A DNA stretch of 64,000 nt, from positions 166,558 through 230,557 of the forward strand of contig JAJPJG010000032.1 of NCBI GenBank assembly GCA_021324395.1. The letters are read 5' to 3'. Below the pieces are notes generated by a model, which saw only the letters and a list, made by a program, of their open reading frames with translations, was not told the DNA's origin and did not search any database. The position numbers were made by a program, and so were the translations under genes. Shown piece by piece: positions 19,540 through 28,241 of this stretch (position 1 is the first letter of the stretch; each line of letters opens with the position of its first letter). This DNA is from Spartobacteria bacterium (GTDB lineage: Bacteria > Verrucomicrobiota > Verrucomicrobiia > Chthoniobacterales > Chthoniobacteraceae).

Positions 19540-19893
19540 ATGTCGAAACGACGCATCCTCATCGTGGACGACGAGGTCGAAGCCCCGCGATTGCTCAAGC
19601 GGCTGCTGGAACTGAAGCGCCCGTATGAAATCGTGCTCGAGCATGACTCGACAAGGGCGCTCGATGTCGCGCTCACGTTTCGCCCGGAGGTGATCCTGCT
19701 CGACGTCATCATGCCCGATCTCGACGGCGGCGACGTCGCGATGCAAATCCGCCGCGCCGACCCGGTGCGCGACACACCGATCATTTTCGTCAGCGCCATC
19801 GCGCAACCGATCGCCGGTTACCCGTTCCTCAACAAACCGACGCCTGTGGAAAAGATCATCGAGTGCATCGAGGAAAATCTACCTGCGGTGTAG
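19540..19893 (+). CDS. single-domain response regulator
   Basis: 117 residues forming one receiver domain: ILIVDDEVEAPRLL, acceptor Asp in ILLDVIMPDLDGG, conserved Ser/Thr in IIFVSAI and Lys in FLNKPT. The glycine-proline loop before the lysine is shorter than usual. There is no output domain, so it may be a phosphate sink or a connector for the three kinases upstream. It lies 12 bases after the PP2C gene and appears to be the last gene of the operon. Confidence 0.88.
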   Translation: MSKRRILIVDDEVEAPRLLKRLLELKRPYEIVLEHDSTRALDVALTFRPEVILLDVIMPDLDGGDVAMQIRRADPVRDTPIIFVSAIAQPIAGYPFLNKPTPVEKIIECIEENLPAV

Positions 19894-19984
19894 CGCGTGT
19901 TGGTTTGTCCGCAGATCGCGCATGTGCTGTGAGCGCCGGCTAGAACATTGGCGTCGTCGCGCGATTGTGGTGTAGTCGCGGGAG

Positions 19985-20752
19985 ATGATTTGGTTCGACC
20001 ACACCGCCGGCAAACTGATTGAGCGCATTCGCGTCAACGCGATCTCGCGCGAAGTGCGCGATGGCCGGCCATTCATCGTGAAGCGGCGGCGCTACACCGC
20101 GTGGCCGCTCATTCGCACAGCAAATTTGTTTTTTCGCGCCGCTAAAAATCCGGCGTTCGTTTACGAGCGCGCGAGCGACTGGCAGCGCTGGGAAAGCGGA
20201 TGTTTCCGCATGCTGCACGGCGATCATTTTCAAGTGCTCGTTGAAGGGAGGCGCACCGTGCGCGCCGAAGTGCTGCCGGGGCGCAGTCTCGTCGGGCATC
20301 TCGACTCGGGAACGTTCTCGCAGCCCCTCGTCGAGGCCGCGGGCCGCGAGCTGCGGCGCGGGCACGGGATGTATTCGCCCGAGTTCCGCGGCGCCTGGTC
20401 ACACGGCGATCCGAACCTCGCGAATTTCCTTTTCGACACGGCGGAACAGCGCGCGCGGATGATCGATTTCGAGATAATCCATCATCATTCGCTGCCGGCC
20501 GTGGAGCGCCACGTCGCGGATCTGCTCGTGTTTTTGCAGGATTTGCTCGGCTGTGTTTCGGGCGATGACTGGCTGCCGTTCGCGCACGCTTTTTTAAGTG
20601 CATACGATTGTCCGGAGATCACGCCTTTTTTAAAACGCGAGCTTGTCGTCCCGCACGGCGTGCCGCGTGTCTGGTGGTGGATTCGCTCGAATTACGTTTC
20701 CGGCCAGGTGCTGCGCGAGCGCGTCGATCAACTGCGCGAGTCGCTATCGTAG
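19985..20752 (+). CDS. kinase-like phosphotransferase, LPS/Kdo-kinase type
   Basis: 255 residues. The protein-kinase-like core is recognised from the catalytic block SHGDPNLANFLF (equivalent of HxD...N) followed by ARMIDFEIIHHH, where MIDFE corresponds to the metal-binding DFG/DFE. The pattern is typical of bacterial Kdo/LPS-core kinases and aminoglycoside-kinase-like proteins. Function on an envelope sugar fits the nearby GT9 gene but is inference. Its 3' end overlaps the convergent glycosylase gene by about 9 bases. Confidence 0.65.
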   Translation: MIWFDHTAGKLIERIRVNAISREVRDGRPFIVKRRRYTAWPLIRTANLFFRAAKNPAFVYERASDWQRWESGCFRMLHGDHFQVLVEGRRTVRAEVLPGRSLVGHLDSGTFSQPLVEAAGRELRRGHGMYSPEFRGAWSHGDPNLANFLFDTAEQRARMIDFEIIHHHSLPAVERHVADLLVFLQDLLGCVSGDDWLPFAHAFLSAYDCPEITPFLKRELVVPHGVPRVWWWIRSNYVSGQVLRERVDQLRESLS

Positions 20753-21364
20753 CTTCACGCCGCGCATCGCGGGATGCCCGCAAATCCGCTTCATTGCTAG
20801 CGCCAGGAGCGATTTACCCGGCTCGATGCGATGCCACGGTGATGCGCCGGATGGATGCGGCAGCGGGATGAGATCGAACTTTTTCCCGCGAAATTCCGCG
20901 ACGAATTTTTTGCCGATGATCTCGTCGAGCTTTTCAAATTGCATGAACTGACGGATCGCGAGCTTGCCAACGGGAATCACAAGTTCCGGTTTTAAAATCG
21001 TCAGCTCCGCGTCGAGCCAGCCGGAGCAATTCTGGACTTCAACTTCGTTCGGCACGCGATCGCCGCCCGTCGCGTTTTTGCCGGGAAAACAGCGGCAAAC
21101 CGCCGCCATGTAAATGCGCGCGCGAAATTGCGCTTCGTCCACGCCGCAGAATTTCTCGAACCATCCGAACATCGTTTTGCCCGCCGTCCACGCGAACGGC
21201 TTTCCTGCGACCGGCTCGCGCGTGCCCGGCGCCTGGCCGACGAGCATCACCTTGCTCACCACCGCGCCGCCGGAGACGACGGGCTTGTGCATGTTCACGC
21301 ACCGCGCACAAGCGCGCAACGCATCGACGTGCGCATCGAGTTTGCGTTGGAGAGCTGTGGTCAT
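20744..21364 (-). CDS. uracil-DNA glycosylase superfamily protein
   Basis: 206 residues. Motif 1 reads LVGQAPGTREP followed by GKPFAWTAGK, and motif 2 reads LPHPSGASPW, both diagnostic for the family. Cysteines in ACARC near the N-terminus, CRCF and QNCSGW could hold an iron-sulfur cluster as in family 4 enzymes. It would remove uracil (or a related damaged base) from DNA. The ATG at 21364 overlaps the fmt stop (ATGA), so I choose this start over longer frames. Confidence 0.82.
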   Translation of the reverse strand: MTTALQRKLDAHVDALRACARCVNMHKPVVSGGAVVSKVMLVGQAPGTREPVAGKPFAWTAGKTMFGWFEKFCGVDEAQFRARIYMAAVCRCFPGKNATGGDRVPNEVEVQNCSGWLDAELTILKPELVIPVGKLAIRQFMQFEKLDEIIGKKFVAEFRGKKFDLIPLPHPSGASPWHRIEPGKSLLALAMKRICGHPAMRGVKLR

Positions 21365-22305
21365 TGTAAAACCGTGCCGACGGCAACGGGAAAGCCGCGC
21401 AGAAATTCGCCGGCGCTCATTCGCTTTTTGCCTTCGAGTTGCACGTCGCGCAGCAGCAGCGCTTCCGCACAGGCGGCGATGAGCAGGCCGTGTTTGTCGG
21501 CGCGCAGGATTTCGCCGGGTTTGCCGCAATGACGGCGCATGCGAATCGTGGAGAAGATTTTCAATTTGAGCGATTGCTCCTCACGAGCCGGTAGAAAGGT
21601 GAACGCGGCGGGCCATGGATTGAATGCGCGGATTTTGCGGTCAATGTTTTCGGCGGAATGGGACCAGTCGATCTTTCCATCGTCGCGCTCGAGCTTTTTT
21701 GCGTAAGTCGCGAGCGCGTTGTCCTGCGGAATGCGCGGCGCGGCGCTGTTTTCTAAAAGTGTTAACGCTTTGCGCAGCGCGTCGGGCGCGAGCAAGGCGA
21801 GCCGGTCGTGCAGCGAGCCGCCGGTTTCGCGCCGACGAATCGGCAGCGTTTTTTTCAGCAGAATGTCTCCGGTATCGAGGCCTTCATCCATGAACATCAC
21901 CGTGATGCCGGTTTCGCGGTCGCCCGCGAGAATCGCCGCCTGGATCGGCGCGGCGCCGCGATGACGCGGCAAAAGCGACGCGTGCAAGTTGAGGCACGCA
22001 ACGTGCGGCAGACCGAGCAGTTCGCGCGACAAAATCTGCCCGTAAGCCATGACGACGATTACGTCCGGTTGCCATTCGCGAATCGGATCGATCGCACCAG
22101 GCGCGCGAATTTTCACCGGCTGATAAACGGACACGCCATGCTGCTGCGCGATTTGTTTGATCGGCGAGGAAAGCAGTTCCTGTTTGCGGCCGGCGGGTTT
22201 GTCAGGCTGCGTGACGACACCCGCGAGCGTGTGTGCGCTTTCCTTTAACAATGCGTTCAGCGTCGGAACGCCGATGTCGCCGGTGCCGATGAAGACCAGC
22301 CGCAC
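21361..22305 (-). CDS. fmt: methionyl-tRNA formyltransferase
   Basis: 314 residues from a GTG start. It formylates the initiator Met-tRNA using 10-formyl-THF. The N-terminus VFIGTGDIGVPTL, the catalytic region ACLNLHASLLPRHRGAAPIQ and GITVMFMDEGLDTGDIL are the family signature, with Asn, His and Asp of the active site present. The C-terminal OB-like domain runs to the stop. It starts two bases past the zinc-ribbon gene's stop and ends overlapping the glycosylase. Confidence 0.95.
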   Translation of the reverse strand: MRLVFIGTGDIGVPTLNALLKESAHTLAGVVTQPDKPAGRKQELLSSPIKQIAQQHGVSVYQPVKIRAPGAIDPIREWQPDVIVVMAYGQILSRELLGLPHVACLNLHASLLPRHRGAAPIQAAILAGDRETGITVMFMDEGLDTGDILLKKTLPIRRRETGGSLHDRLALLAPDALRKALTLLENSAAPRIPQDNALATYAKKLERDDGKIDWSHSAENIDRKIRAFNPWPAAFTFLPAREEQSLKLKIFSTIRMRRHCGKPGEILRADKHGLLIAACAEALLLRDVQLEGKKRMSAGEFLRGFPVAVGTVLQ

Positions 22306-22306
22306 G

Positions 22307-22555
22307 TTACGGAATGAGCAGCGACGAGCGGCGCGCGGTGCGTGCGCGACGCGCGGCCACGGACTGGCTCATCAATTTTTCGCCTGCGGTGACTTCGCGC
22401 TGGCCGACCGAGCTGCCGCAACCGGTGCAGAGATAGTCGTAGATTTCCTTTTCCGGAAGGACGAGCAGCAGGCGCTCGCGAACCGGCATCGCCGCCGCGC
22501 ACTTCCGGCAGTAGAGCGACGAAGCGCGCAGGCTCTCGAATTGTTGTCCGTTCAT
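22307..22555 (-). CDS. small zinc-ribbon protein
   Basis: 82 residues. It has a CxxC pair (YCRKCAAA) and a second (YLCTGCGSS), spaced as in a zinc ribbon, followed by a basic C-terminal tail (AARRARTARRSS). Function unknown. The ATG overlaps the adk stop (ATGA) and the gene lies directly before fmt, so it is co-translated with housekeeping genes. Confidence 0.75.
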   Translation of the reverse strand: MNGQQFESLRASSLYCRKCAAAMPVRERLLLVLPEKEIYDYLCTGCGSSVGQREVTAGEKLMSQSVAARRARTARRSSLLIP

Positions 22556-23133
22556 GTCTTGAGGATTTTCGCTAAAATATCGTGCGTGACCTTCACCGGC
22601 GGTTGCGTCGCATCGACGTCGGAACACATGTCATTGCCATAAAATTCGAGCACCGGCTTCGACTCCGCTTCATAAGTTTCGAGTCGGCGGCGGATGACTT
22701 CCTCGTTTGCGTCATCGAGACGGTTGTCCTTGAGAGCACGCTTTTTTAAACGAGAGACGAGCGACGCGCGGTCGGGACAGGAGAGGTGAAACACATGCTT
22801 CACCTCGATCAACTCAGTCATGAGTTGCGCCTGGTGGACATTGCGCGGAATGCCGTCGAGCACGAGACAGTCGATGTCAGGCTTGAACGTGTGTGCGATA
22901 ACGGCGTCGTTGATGCGCACCTGCCAGAGTTTCACGGTGATCTCGTCAGGCACGAGCTGGCCTTTGCTCGAGTATTCGAGGAACGCCTGACCGATTGCCG
23001 TGCGCGTGTCGAGCGAGCGAAAAACGTCGCCACACGCGCAGTGAAAAAAGCGGGGAATGGCGCCGAGGATTTTGCCCTGCGTGCCTTTGCCGGAGCCTGG
23101 CGCGCCGAAGATGAGGTAAGTGCTGTATTTCAC
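22552..23133 (-). CDS. adk: adenylate kinase family nucleotide kinase
   Basis: 193 residues. The P-loop FGAPGSGKGTQ lies at the N-terminus, the NMP-binding region has CGDVFRSLDT, and CLVLDGIPRNVHQAQ matches the conserved DGFPR block with Ile for Phe. The LID is short, as in small adenylate kinases. It interconverts AMP, ADP and ATP. A UMP/CMP-type specificity cannot be excluded, as the adenine-selecting residues are not easy to assign. Confidence 0.82.
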   Translation of the reverse strand: MKYSTYLIFGAPGSGKGTQGKILGAIPRFFHCACGDVFRSLDTRTAIGQAFLEYSSKGQLVPDEITVKLWQVRINDAVIAHTFKPDIDCLVLDGIPRNVHQAQLMTELIEVKHVFHLSCPDRASLVSRLKKRALKDNRLDDANEEVIRRRLETYEAESKPVLEFYGNDMCSDVDATQPPVKVTHDILAKILKT

Positions 23134-23181
23134 GGGGTGAAATAACGCTAAGTCAGTCTGCGTGCTTCGTCGAGTGGCCAG

Positions 23182-24126
23182 TCACTGGAGCGACTCGGCG
23201 AGGGCTGCTTTCACGGTGTTAACTTCGAGTTTGGCCAGATCGGCTTCCGCTGACGCGATAGTCCGCACGTTTTTATTCGCAGGTGCCCAGATGTCGGGAT
23301 CGGTCGGGCCGAACAACAGCACGCACCGCGCGCCCGCTGCGGCTGCGATGTGCGAGATGCCGCTATCGTGTCCGATGAAAACATTTACGCGTTCCAATAG
23401 CGCCGCGAGATGATGCAACGGTAAATCCCGCGCGACGAGCAGCGGCTGATTTTTCCACGCGCTACGCAATGCGTTTAAAGTCGCGTAATCGGCTTCGCCG
23501 CCGATGAGTAGCAGCGCAGGTTGCGGCGATAGAGTGAAAAGCCAGTCGCCGAGCGCGAGCCAGTTTTGGAGCGGCCAGTTTTTCTTTTCATTGCCGCTGC
23601 CGGGATGGATCGCGATGATTTTGGAACACAGAATTTTGGATTTTGCAAAAAATTCATCGGCGAATTTTTTGTCCGCGTCATTCGGATGCAAAGTCGCCGA
23701 CGCGTCTTCGAGATACAGCGCGAGACTCTCGAGCGGTCGCGCGAGCTGCTGCGCGGCATGCGCGGAATCGTCGAGCTTCGGCGAGATGTGTAGGAAATGT
23801 TTTACGCCGCAGCGGCGCAGGTTGTTTTCGAAAAATTGATCCGGATCGAAGAGATAGCTGACGATTTGCTGAAAGCTTCCGAAGTATTCGATGAGATCGG
23901 GCGCGAGTTCGGTGTCCGGAATGAAAAAACGTGAGAGCGCCGCGTATTCGATCGAGCGCGTTGCATCGGCGTAGTAGCGGCCCTCAGCCAGCGCGACGAT
24001 GTGTTTGTAGCCGAGGATTTCAAGATGCGCGTCGGGAAAATTTTCGCGCAGCAATTTGATCGCGGGCAGCGTCAGGACAAAGTCGCCGATCGCTCCGCCG
24101 CGGATGACGAGAATGCGCGGACGCAT
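23182..24126 (-). CDS. glycosyltransferase family 9 (heptosyltransferase-like)
   Basis: 314 residues from ATG 24126 (an in-frame GTG lies just upstream). The N-terminus has ILVIRGGAIGDFVLTLPAI, the hallmark of GT9 enzymes that build the LPS core. The C-terminal half has AIHPGSGNEKKNWPL and FIGHDSGISHIAAA followed by VLLFGPTDP, the nucleotide-sugar site. The sugar may be heptose, but GT9 relatives with other donors exist. Confidence 0.9.
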   Translation of the reverse strand: MRPRILVIRGGAIGDFVLTLPAIKLLRENFPDAHLEILGYKHIVALAEGRYYADATRSIEYAALSRFFIPDTELAPDLIEYFGSFQQIVSYLFDPDQFFENNLRRCGVKHFLHISPKLDDSAHAAQQLARPLESLALYLEDASATLHPNDADKKFADEFFAKSKILCSKIIAIHPGSGNEKKNWPLQNWLALGDWLFTLSPQPALLLIGGEADYATLNALRSAWKNQPLLVARDLPLHHLAALLERVNVFIGHDSGISHIAAAAGARCVLLFGPTDPDIWAPANKNVRTIASAEADLAKLEVNTVKAALAESLQ

Positions 24127-24163
24127 CACGGAAACTCGGCGCGTCGTGCGCGCTTCGCAAATG

Positions 24164-24337
24164 CTACTGCTGTTGCGGCATCATGCCGCCGAGCGCGCCG
24201 GTGCCTTCCCATTTTTCCGGACGATTCCACGGGATCGTGCTGACGTGATCCTGATTTTGCGCCTGCGGCTGATCGGATGCGCAGCCGGCGAGAGTCGCAA
24301 ATACAATCAAAAGCAAAAAACGCAGCGCGATTTTCAT
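24164..24337 (-). CDS. small predicted lipoprotein
   Basis: 57 residues. A basic N-terminus and hydrophobic core (LRFLLLIVFATLAGC) end in the lipobox LAGC, giving a lipid-anchored peptide of about 39 residues. The mature part is rich in Gln, Pro and Gly (TIPWNRPEKWEG, ending MMPQQQ). It sits between the GT9 gene and the coiled-coil protein in the same orientation with short gaps. Function unknown; the conserved-looking signal peptide and operon position argue that it is real. Confidence 0.65.
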   Translation of the reverse strand: MKIALRFLLLIVFATLAGCASDQPQAQNQDHVSTIPWNRPEKWEGTGALGGMMPQQQ

Positions 24338-24354
24338 ACGCTCGTATTCGTTGA

Positions 24355-25128
24355 TCAGCTTCCGGGAAAGATCACGCGGTCGCCGGGCTGCACGCGAGCG
24401 CCATGAGCGGTCGTGCCGGGAACAATGTCCGCAACGGAAGTTGACGGTTCAACGGATGTGATGCGCACTTTGGCGATGCGTTCGTTGCCGCGGACGACGA
24501 GCATTTCCGCATTCATGACTGCGCCCTGGCGATCGCCGAGGCTGAGCACGATGAAATTCCAGCCGGGATTCACGGCGAGCACCTGGCCTTCGAGACCCGG
24601 ACGCATCAAGCCGGATTGACGGCGCTGTTCTTTTTGGCGGAGATCGGTCGCTTCGCTTTCGGCTGCTTTTGATTTGTTTTCAAGAGTCGTCTTCACTTGC
24701 TCGAGCTCCGCGATCTGCGTCTGTGCTTTTTTCAGTTCATCATTGAGCCGCGCGACTTCGTCTCCGGAACCACCGGCGCCCGGTGTCGCATTCCCCATTT
24801 TGCCAGTGAGGTCGGCGACCTGCGCGTTAGCCGCATCGAGCTTCGCCTGCACGTCTTTGATCTGATCCGCTTTCGCCTGCGCATCGGCTTTCGCTGCGGC
24901 GGCATCGGCGGTTGCGGCATCGGCGCGTTGCTTTTCGGACGCGGTTTCCGCTTGCGACGCTTTCAGATCGTCCTGCGTTTTCGCGAGCGTTTTTTGCGTG
25001 GTCTGCAAATGCTCGGTCGTGGTCTTCAAATTGTCACGCAAGCCGGTGATGGTCGTTTTTGTCTGAAATCCGAAAAATGCGGTAGCAAGCATTAAAACAA
25101 TTGCTACACCGAGGACTATTTTTGCCAT
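24355..25128 (-). CDS. membrane-anchored coiled-coil protein
   Basis: 257 residues. One N-terminal membrane helix (VLGVAIVLMLATAFFG), then a long alanine-, lysine- and glutamine-rich coiled coil (about residues 30-175, with a Gly-rich break near 118), and a compact C-terminal beta domain (VLAVNPGWNFIVLSLGDRQG, then RGNERIAKVRITSVEP). The C-terminal region resembles small hairpin-like beta-barrel domains that follow coiled coils in envelope proteins. Function unknown. It is the first gene of the leftward operon. Confidence 0.7.
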   Translation of the reverse strand: MAKIVLGVAIVLMLATAFFGFQTKTTITGLRDNLKTTTEHLQTTQKTLAKTQDDLKASQAETASEKQRADAATADAAAAKADAQAKADQIKDVQAKLDAANAQVADLTGKMGNATPGAGGSGDEVARLNDELKKAQTQIAELEQVKTTLENKSKAAESEATDLRQKEQRRQSGLMRPGLEGQVLAVNPGWNFIVLSLGDRQGAVMNAEMLVVRGNERIAKVRITSVEPSTSVADIVPGTTAHGARVQPGDRVIFPGS

Positions 25129-25288
25129 AAATGGGTTCGAGGGAATTTTGTGAGAATAATTGTTGCCGGGGGGACGCCATTTCTGGCCTCCGTGTGAGGG
25201 CGGATGTTTCTAAGCTTTGCTCCGGCGTAAATGCAAGTGATTTGATGACAAAATCGTTGCGCGCGAAATTTAATCCGCGATAGTGCAG

Positions 25289-25391
25289 GCTCCGTCAGGG
25301 GCTATGGACTGAGAGCAAACAAACCCCGCCAGGGCCGGAAGGCAGCAACGGTAGTTTGACTTTCCTTGCCGTAGTTCTCTGGCGGCTTTTT
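25289..25391 (+). ncRNA. ffs: signal recognition particle RNA (small bacterial type)
   Basis: The core GCCGGAAGGCAGCAACG lies near 25334 and matches the Ffh-binding domain IV loop (GGAA tetraloop with the asymmetric internal loop). The ends pair: CCGTCAG at 25292-25298 with CTGGCGG at 25379-25385, followed by a run of eight Ts that could act as a terminator. The length of about 100 bases fits the 4.5S-like class without an Alu domain. The exact 5' end is not certain. Confidence 0.85.
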
Positions 25392-25466
25392 TTTACAGCA
25401 AAGCGGCCGCGTGGAATTTTGCATTTGGCTGACCGCTGTTTGGCTCTACATTTTCGATCCACCTTT

Positions 25467-28229
25467 ATGGCCGTCACGATGAGAACCACCTTTGCGCCCG
25501 CGCTCAATGTCGAGCTGCTCGAGGAAAATTATTCCCGCTGGAAAAAAGATCCCGCATCCGTCGATCCGAGCTGGTCGGCATTTTTCGACGGATTTGAACT
25601 CGGGCTTACGCAGAAGCCGAATGGCGCCCCAGCCGCGAAAGCGGAGCCGGCGGGCACGGAAGAAACGCCGCTGCAAACACGTGTTGACGGTTTGGTATAT
25701 GCTTATCGCACGCTCGGTCACACCATCGCGAAGCTCGATCCGCTCACGCAAAACAGGCCGGAGCAGCCGCTACTTTCATTGCGCGAACTCGGTTTTAGCG
25801 AGAAAGATCTCGATCTCACCGTTTCAACAAAATACTGGCTTGGCGGCAAACGAATGAAATTGCGCGACATGCTCCTGTCGCTGCAAAAAATCTACGCGGA
25901 CTCGATTGGATTCGAGTTCATGCACATTCAAAACATCCGCGTCCGAAACTGGGTTCGCGAGCGCGCGGAGTCGCGTCCGGACGAAGGCACGGTCGATGCG
26001 GAGGCGCAGATTTCGTATTTGCGCGAATTGTTCGAGGCGGAAAGTTTCGAGCACTTTTTGCACACGAAATACGTCGGCCAAAAGCGCTTTTCGCTCGAGG
26101 GTGGCGAATCGCTGATGGTCGCGCTGCAGGCGATTTACGACGACTGTTCGAAACATCAGGTAAAGGAAATCGTCATGGGCATGGCGCATCGCGGCCGTCT
26201 CAATGTGCTCGCAAATTTTTTGTGCAAATCGCTGACGACATTGTTTTCCGAATTTTCCGAAAACTACGTGCCCGACCTCGTCGGCGGCGACGGCGACGTG
26301 AAGTATCACCTCGGCTACGTCACGACTCGCAAAAATACGAGCGGCGGCGAACTAAGCATCCGACTCGCGTCGAATCCGAGCCATCTCGAAGCCGTAAACC
26401 CAGTCGTCGAAGGCATGACACGCGCGCGACAACGCATTTTAAAAGACACCGATGAACGCAAAGCCGTGCTGCCGCTGTTGATCCACGGCGATGCGGCGTT
26501 CGCGGGGCAGGGCATGGTCGCGGAGGTGCTGAATCTCTCGCAGCTTCCCGGCTATAAAACCGGCGGAACTGTTCATATTATCATTAATAACCAAATCGGC
26601 TTCACCACGTTGCCCGCAGACGCGCGTTCGTCGAGCTACGCGAGCGATGTCGCGAAGATGATCGAGGCACCGATTTTCCATGTAAACGGCGACGATCCGC
26701 TCGCGGTCGCGTGGGTTACACAGGTCGCGTTCGAGTTCCGGCAGCAATTCCATCGCGACGTCGTCGTTGACATGTATTGCTATCGCCGGCACGGCCATAA
26801 CGAAGGCGACGAGCCGGTCTTCACGCAGCCGGATCTTTACAACGTCATTCATCATCATCCCTCTGTTGCGACAATTTTTAAAAAGCGATTGATCGATAGC
26901 GGCGTGCTCACCGAGGAGCGCGCGGAAAAGCTCGAGGAGGAGTTCGAATCGAAGCTTGACAAGGCGTTAAACGAAGTAAAAGAAGCGGAAAAGAAGCCCG
27001 CCGATCAAAAAACGAGTTTCCACGAATCGACCGCCGTTTTTCAGCCGCCGTATTCGCACCAGCCGGTGGATACTGCGGTTCCAAAAGAACGGATCGAGCA
27101 AATCGTGAAAGCACTCACGCACGTGCCGGAAAATTTCAACGTGCTGCCGAAAATCAAACGCATGCTGCTCGATCGGCGCGCGCAGATTTATAAAAACGGC
27201 GGCCCGTTCGACTGGGCTTACGCCGAGGCGCTCGCGTTTGGCACGTTGCTCGCGGAAGGCGTTCCCGTGCGGCTTAGCGGTCAGGACTCGCGCCGCGGCA
27301 CGTTCAGCCAGCGGCACTCGGTGCTTTACGATGCGAATACGCGCGACCGTTACATTCCGCTGATGAACATCGCGCCGGAGCAGGCGCGGTTTTGTGTGTA
27401 TAACAGTTTGTTATCGGAGGCTGCGGTGCTCGGTTTTGATTACGGCTACTCGCTCGATTACCCGCAAATGCTTTGTTTGTGGGAAGCGCAGTTCGGCGAT
27501 TTTGCAAACGGCGCGCAGGTGATCATCGACCAGTTCATCGTCAGCGCGGAATCGAAATGGCAGCGCCCGAGCGGCATCGTGATGCTGCTGCCGCATGGCT
27601 ACGAAGGCCAGGGGCCGGAGCACAGCAGCGCGCGCCTCGAACGGTTCCTGCAGCTATGCGCAGAGGACAATCTTCAGGTCTGCAACATCACGACACCGGC
27701 GCAGTATTTCCACGCGTTGCGCCGGCAGATGAAGCGCAATTTCCGCAAGCCGCTCGTCATTATGACGCCGAAAAGTTTGCTGCGCGCGGAGAAGTGCGTC
27801 TCCTCGCTCGACGATTTCACAAGCGGACATTTTCGCGAGATTTTGCCCGCGCCGCTTTTGAGCAAGCCGGAAAAAATCGACCGCATCATTTTCTGCACGG
27901 GCAAGATGTATTACGACCTGCTGAATTTCCGCGACGAGAACGAGCGTAAAACAGCCGCAATTATTCGTATCGAGCAGCTTTATCCGCTCGACCAGGACAC
28001 ACTGCGCAAAACAGTCGCGCAATTTCCGAACGCCGAAAAATTGGTCTGGTGCCAGGAGGAATCGCAGAACATGGGCGCGTGGAGCTACATCAACTTCATC
28101 CTGCGTTTCATGTTCGAGCGACCGATCTGGTATGCCGGCCGCAACGCCAGCGCGAGCCCCGCCGTCGGCGCGCTCGCGGTGCACAGGCGCGAGCAGAAGT
28201 TAATCATTGAAGACGCGTTCAACCTCTAG
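25467..28229 (+). CDS. sucA: 2-oxoglutarate dehydrogenase E1 component
   Basis: 920 residues from ATG 25467 (a second ATG at 25479 is possible). It is the ThDP-dependent decarboxylase of the TCA cycle complex. The N-terminus NVELLEENYSRWKKDP is the usual E2-contacting arm. Conserved blocks include MGMAHRGRLNVLAN, HGDAAFAGQGMVAEVLNL (ThDP site), VVDMYCYRRHGHNEGDEP and LLPHGYEGQGPEHSSAR. It is followed 12 bases on by sucB, and the E3 gene is not adjacent. The SRP RNA terminator lies just upstream. Confidence 0.96.
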   Translation: MAVTMRTTFAPALNVELLEENYSRWKKDPASVDPSWSAFFDGFELGLTQKPNGAPAAKAEPAGTEETPLQTRVDGLVYAYRTLGHTIAKLDPLTQNRPEQPLLSLRELGFSEKDLDLTVSTKYWLGGKRMKLRDMLLSLQKIYADSIGFEFMHIQNIRVRNWVRERAESRPDEGTVDAEAQISYLRELFEAESFEHFLHTKYVGQKRFSLEGGESLMVALQAIYDDCSKHQVKEIVMGMAHRGRLNVLANFLCKSLTTLFSEFSENYVPDLVGGDGDVKYHLGYVTTRKNTSGGELSIRLASNPSHLEAVNPVVEGMTRARQRILKDTDERKAVLPLLIHGDAAFAGQGMVAEVLNLSQLPGYKTGGTVHIIINNQIGFTTLPADARSSSYASDVAKMIEAPIFHVNGDDPLAVAWVTQVAFEFRQQFHRDVVVDMYCYRRHGHNEGDEPVFTQPDLYNVIHHHPSVATIFKKRLIDSGVLTEERAEKLEEEFESKLDKALNEVKEAEKKPADQKTSFHESTAVFQPPYSHQPVDTAVPKERIEQIVKALTHVPENFNVLPKIKRMLLDRRAQIYKNGGPFDWAYAEALAFGTLLAEGVPVRLSGQDSRRGTFSQRHSVLYDANTRDRYIPLMNIAPEQARFCVYNSLLSEAAVLGFDYGYSLDYPQMLCLWEAQFGDFANGAQVIIDQFIVSAESKWQRPSGIVMLLPHGYEGQGPEHSSARLERFLQLCAEDNLQVCNITTPAQYFHALRRQMKRNFRKPLVIMTPKSLLRAEKCVSSLDDFTSGHFREILPAPLLSKPEKIDRIIFCTGKMYYDLLNFRDENERKTAAIIRIEQLYPLDQDTLRKTVAQFPNAEKLVWCQEESQNMGAWSYINFILRFMFERPIWYAGRNASASPAVGALAVHRREQKLIIEDAFNL

Positions 28230-28241
28230 CAGAACGAACGC

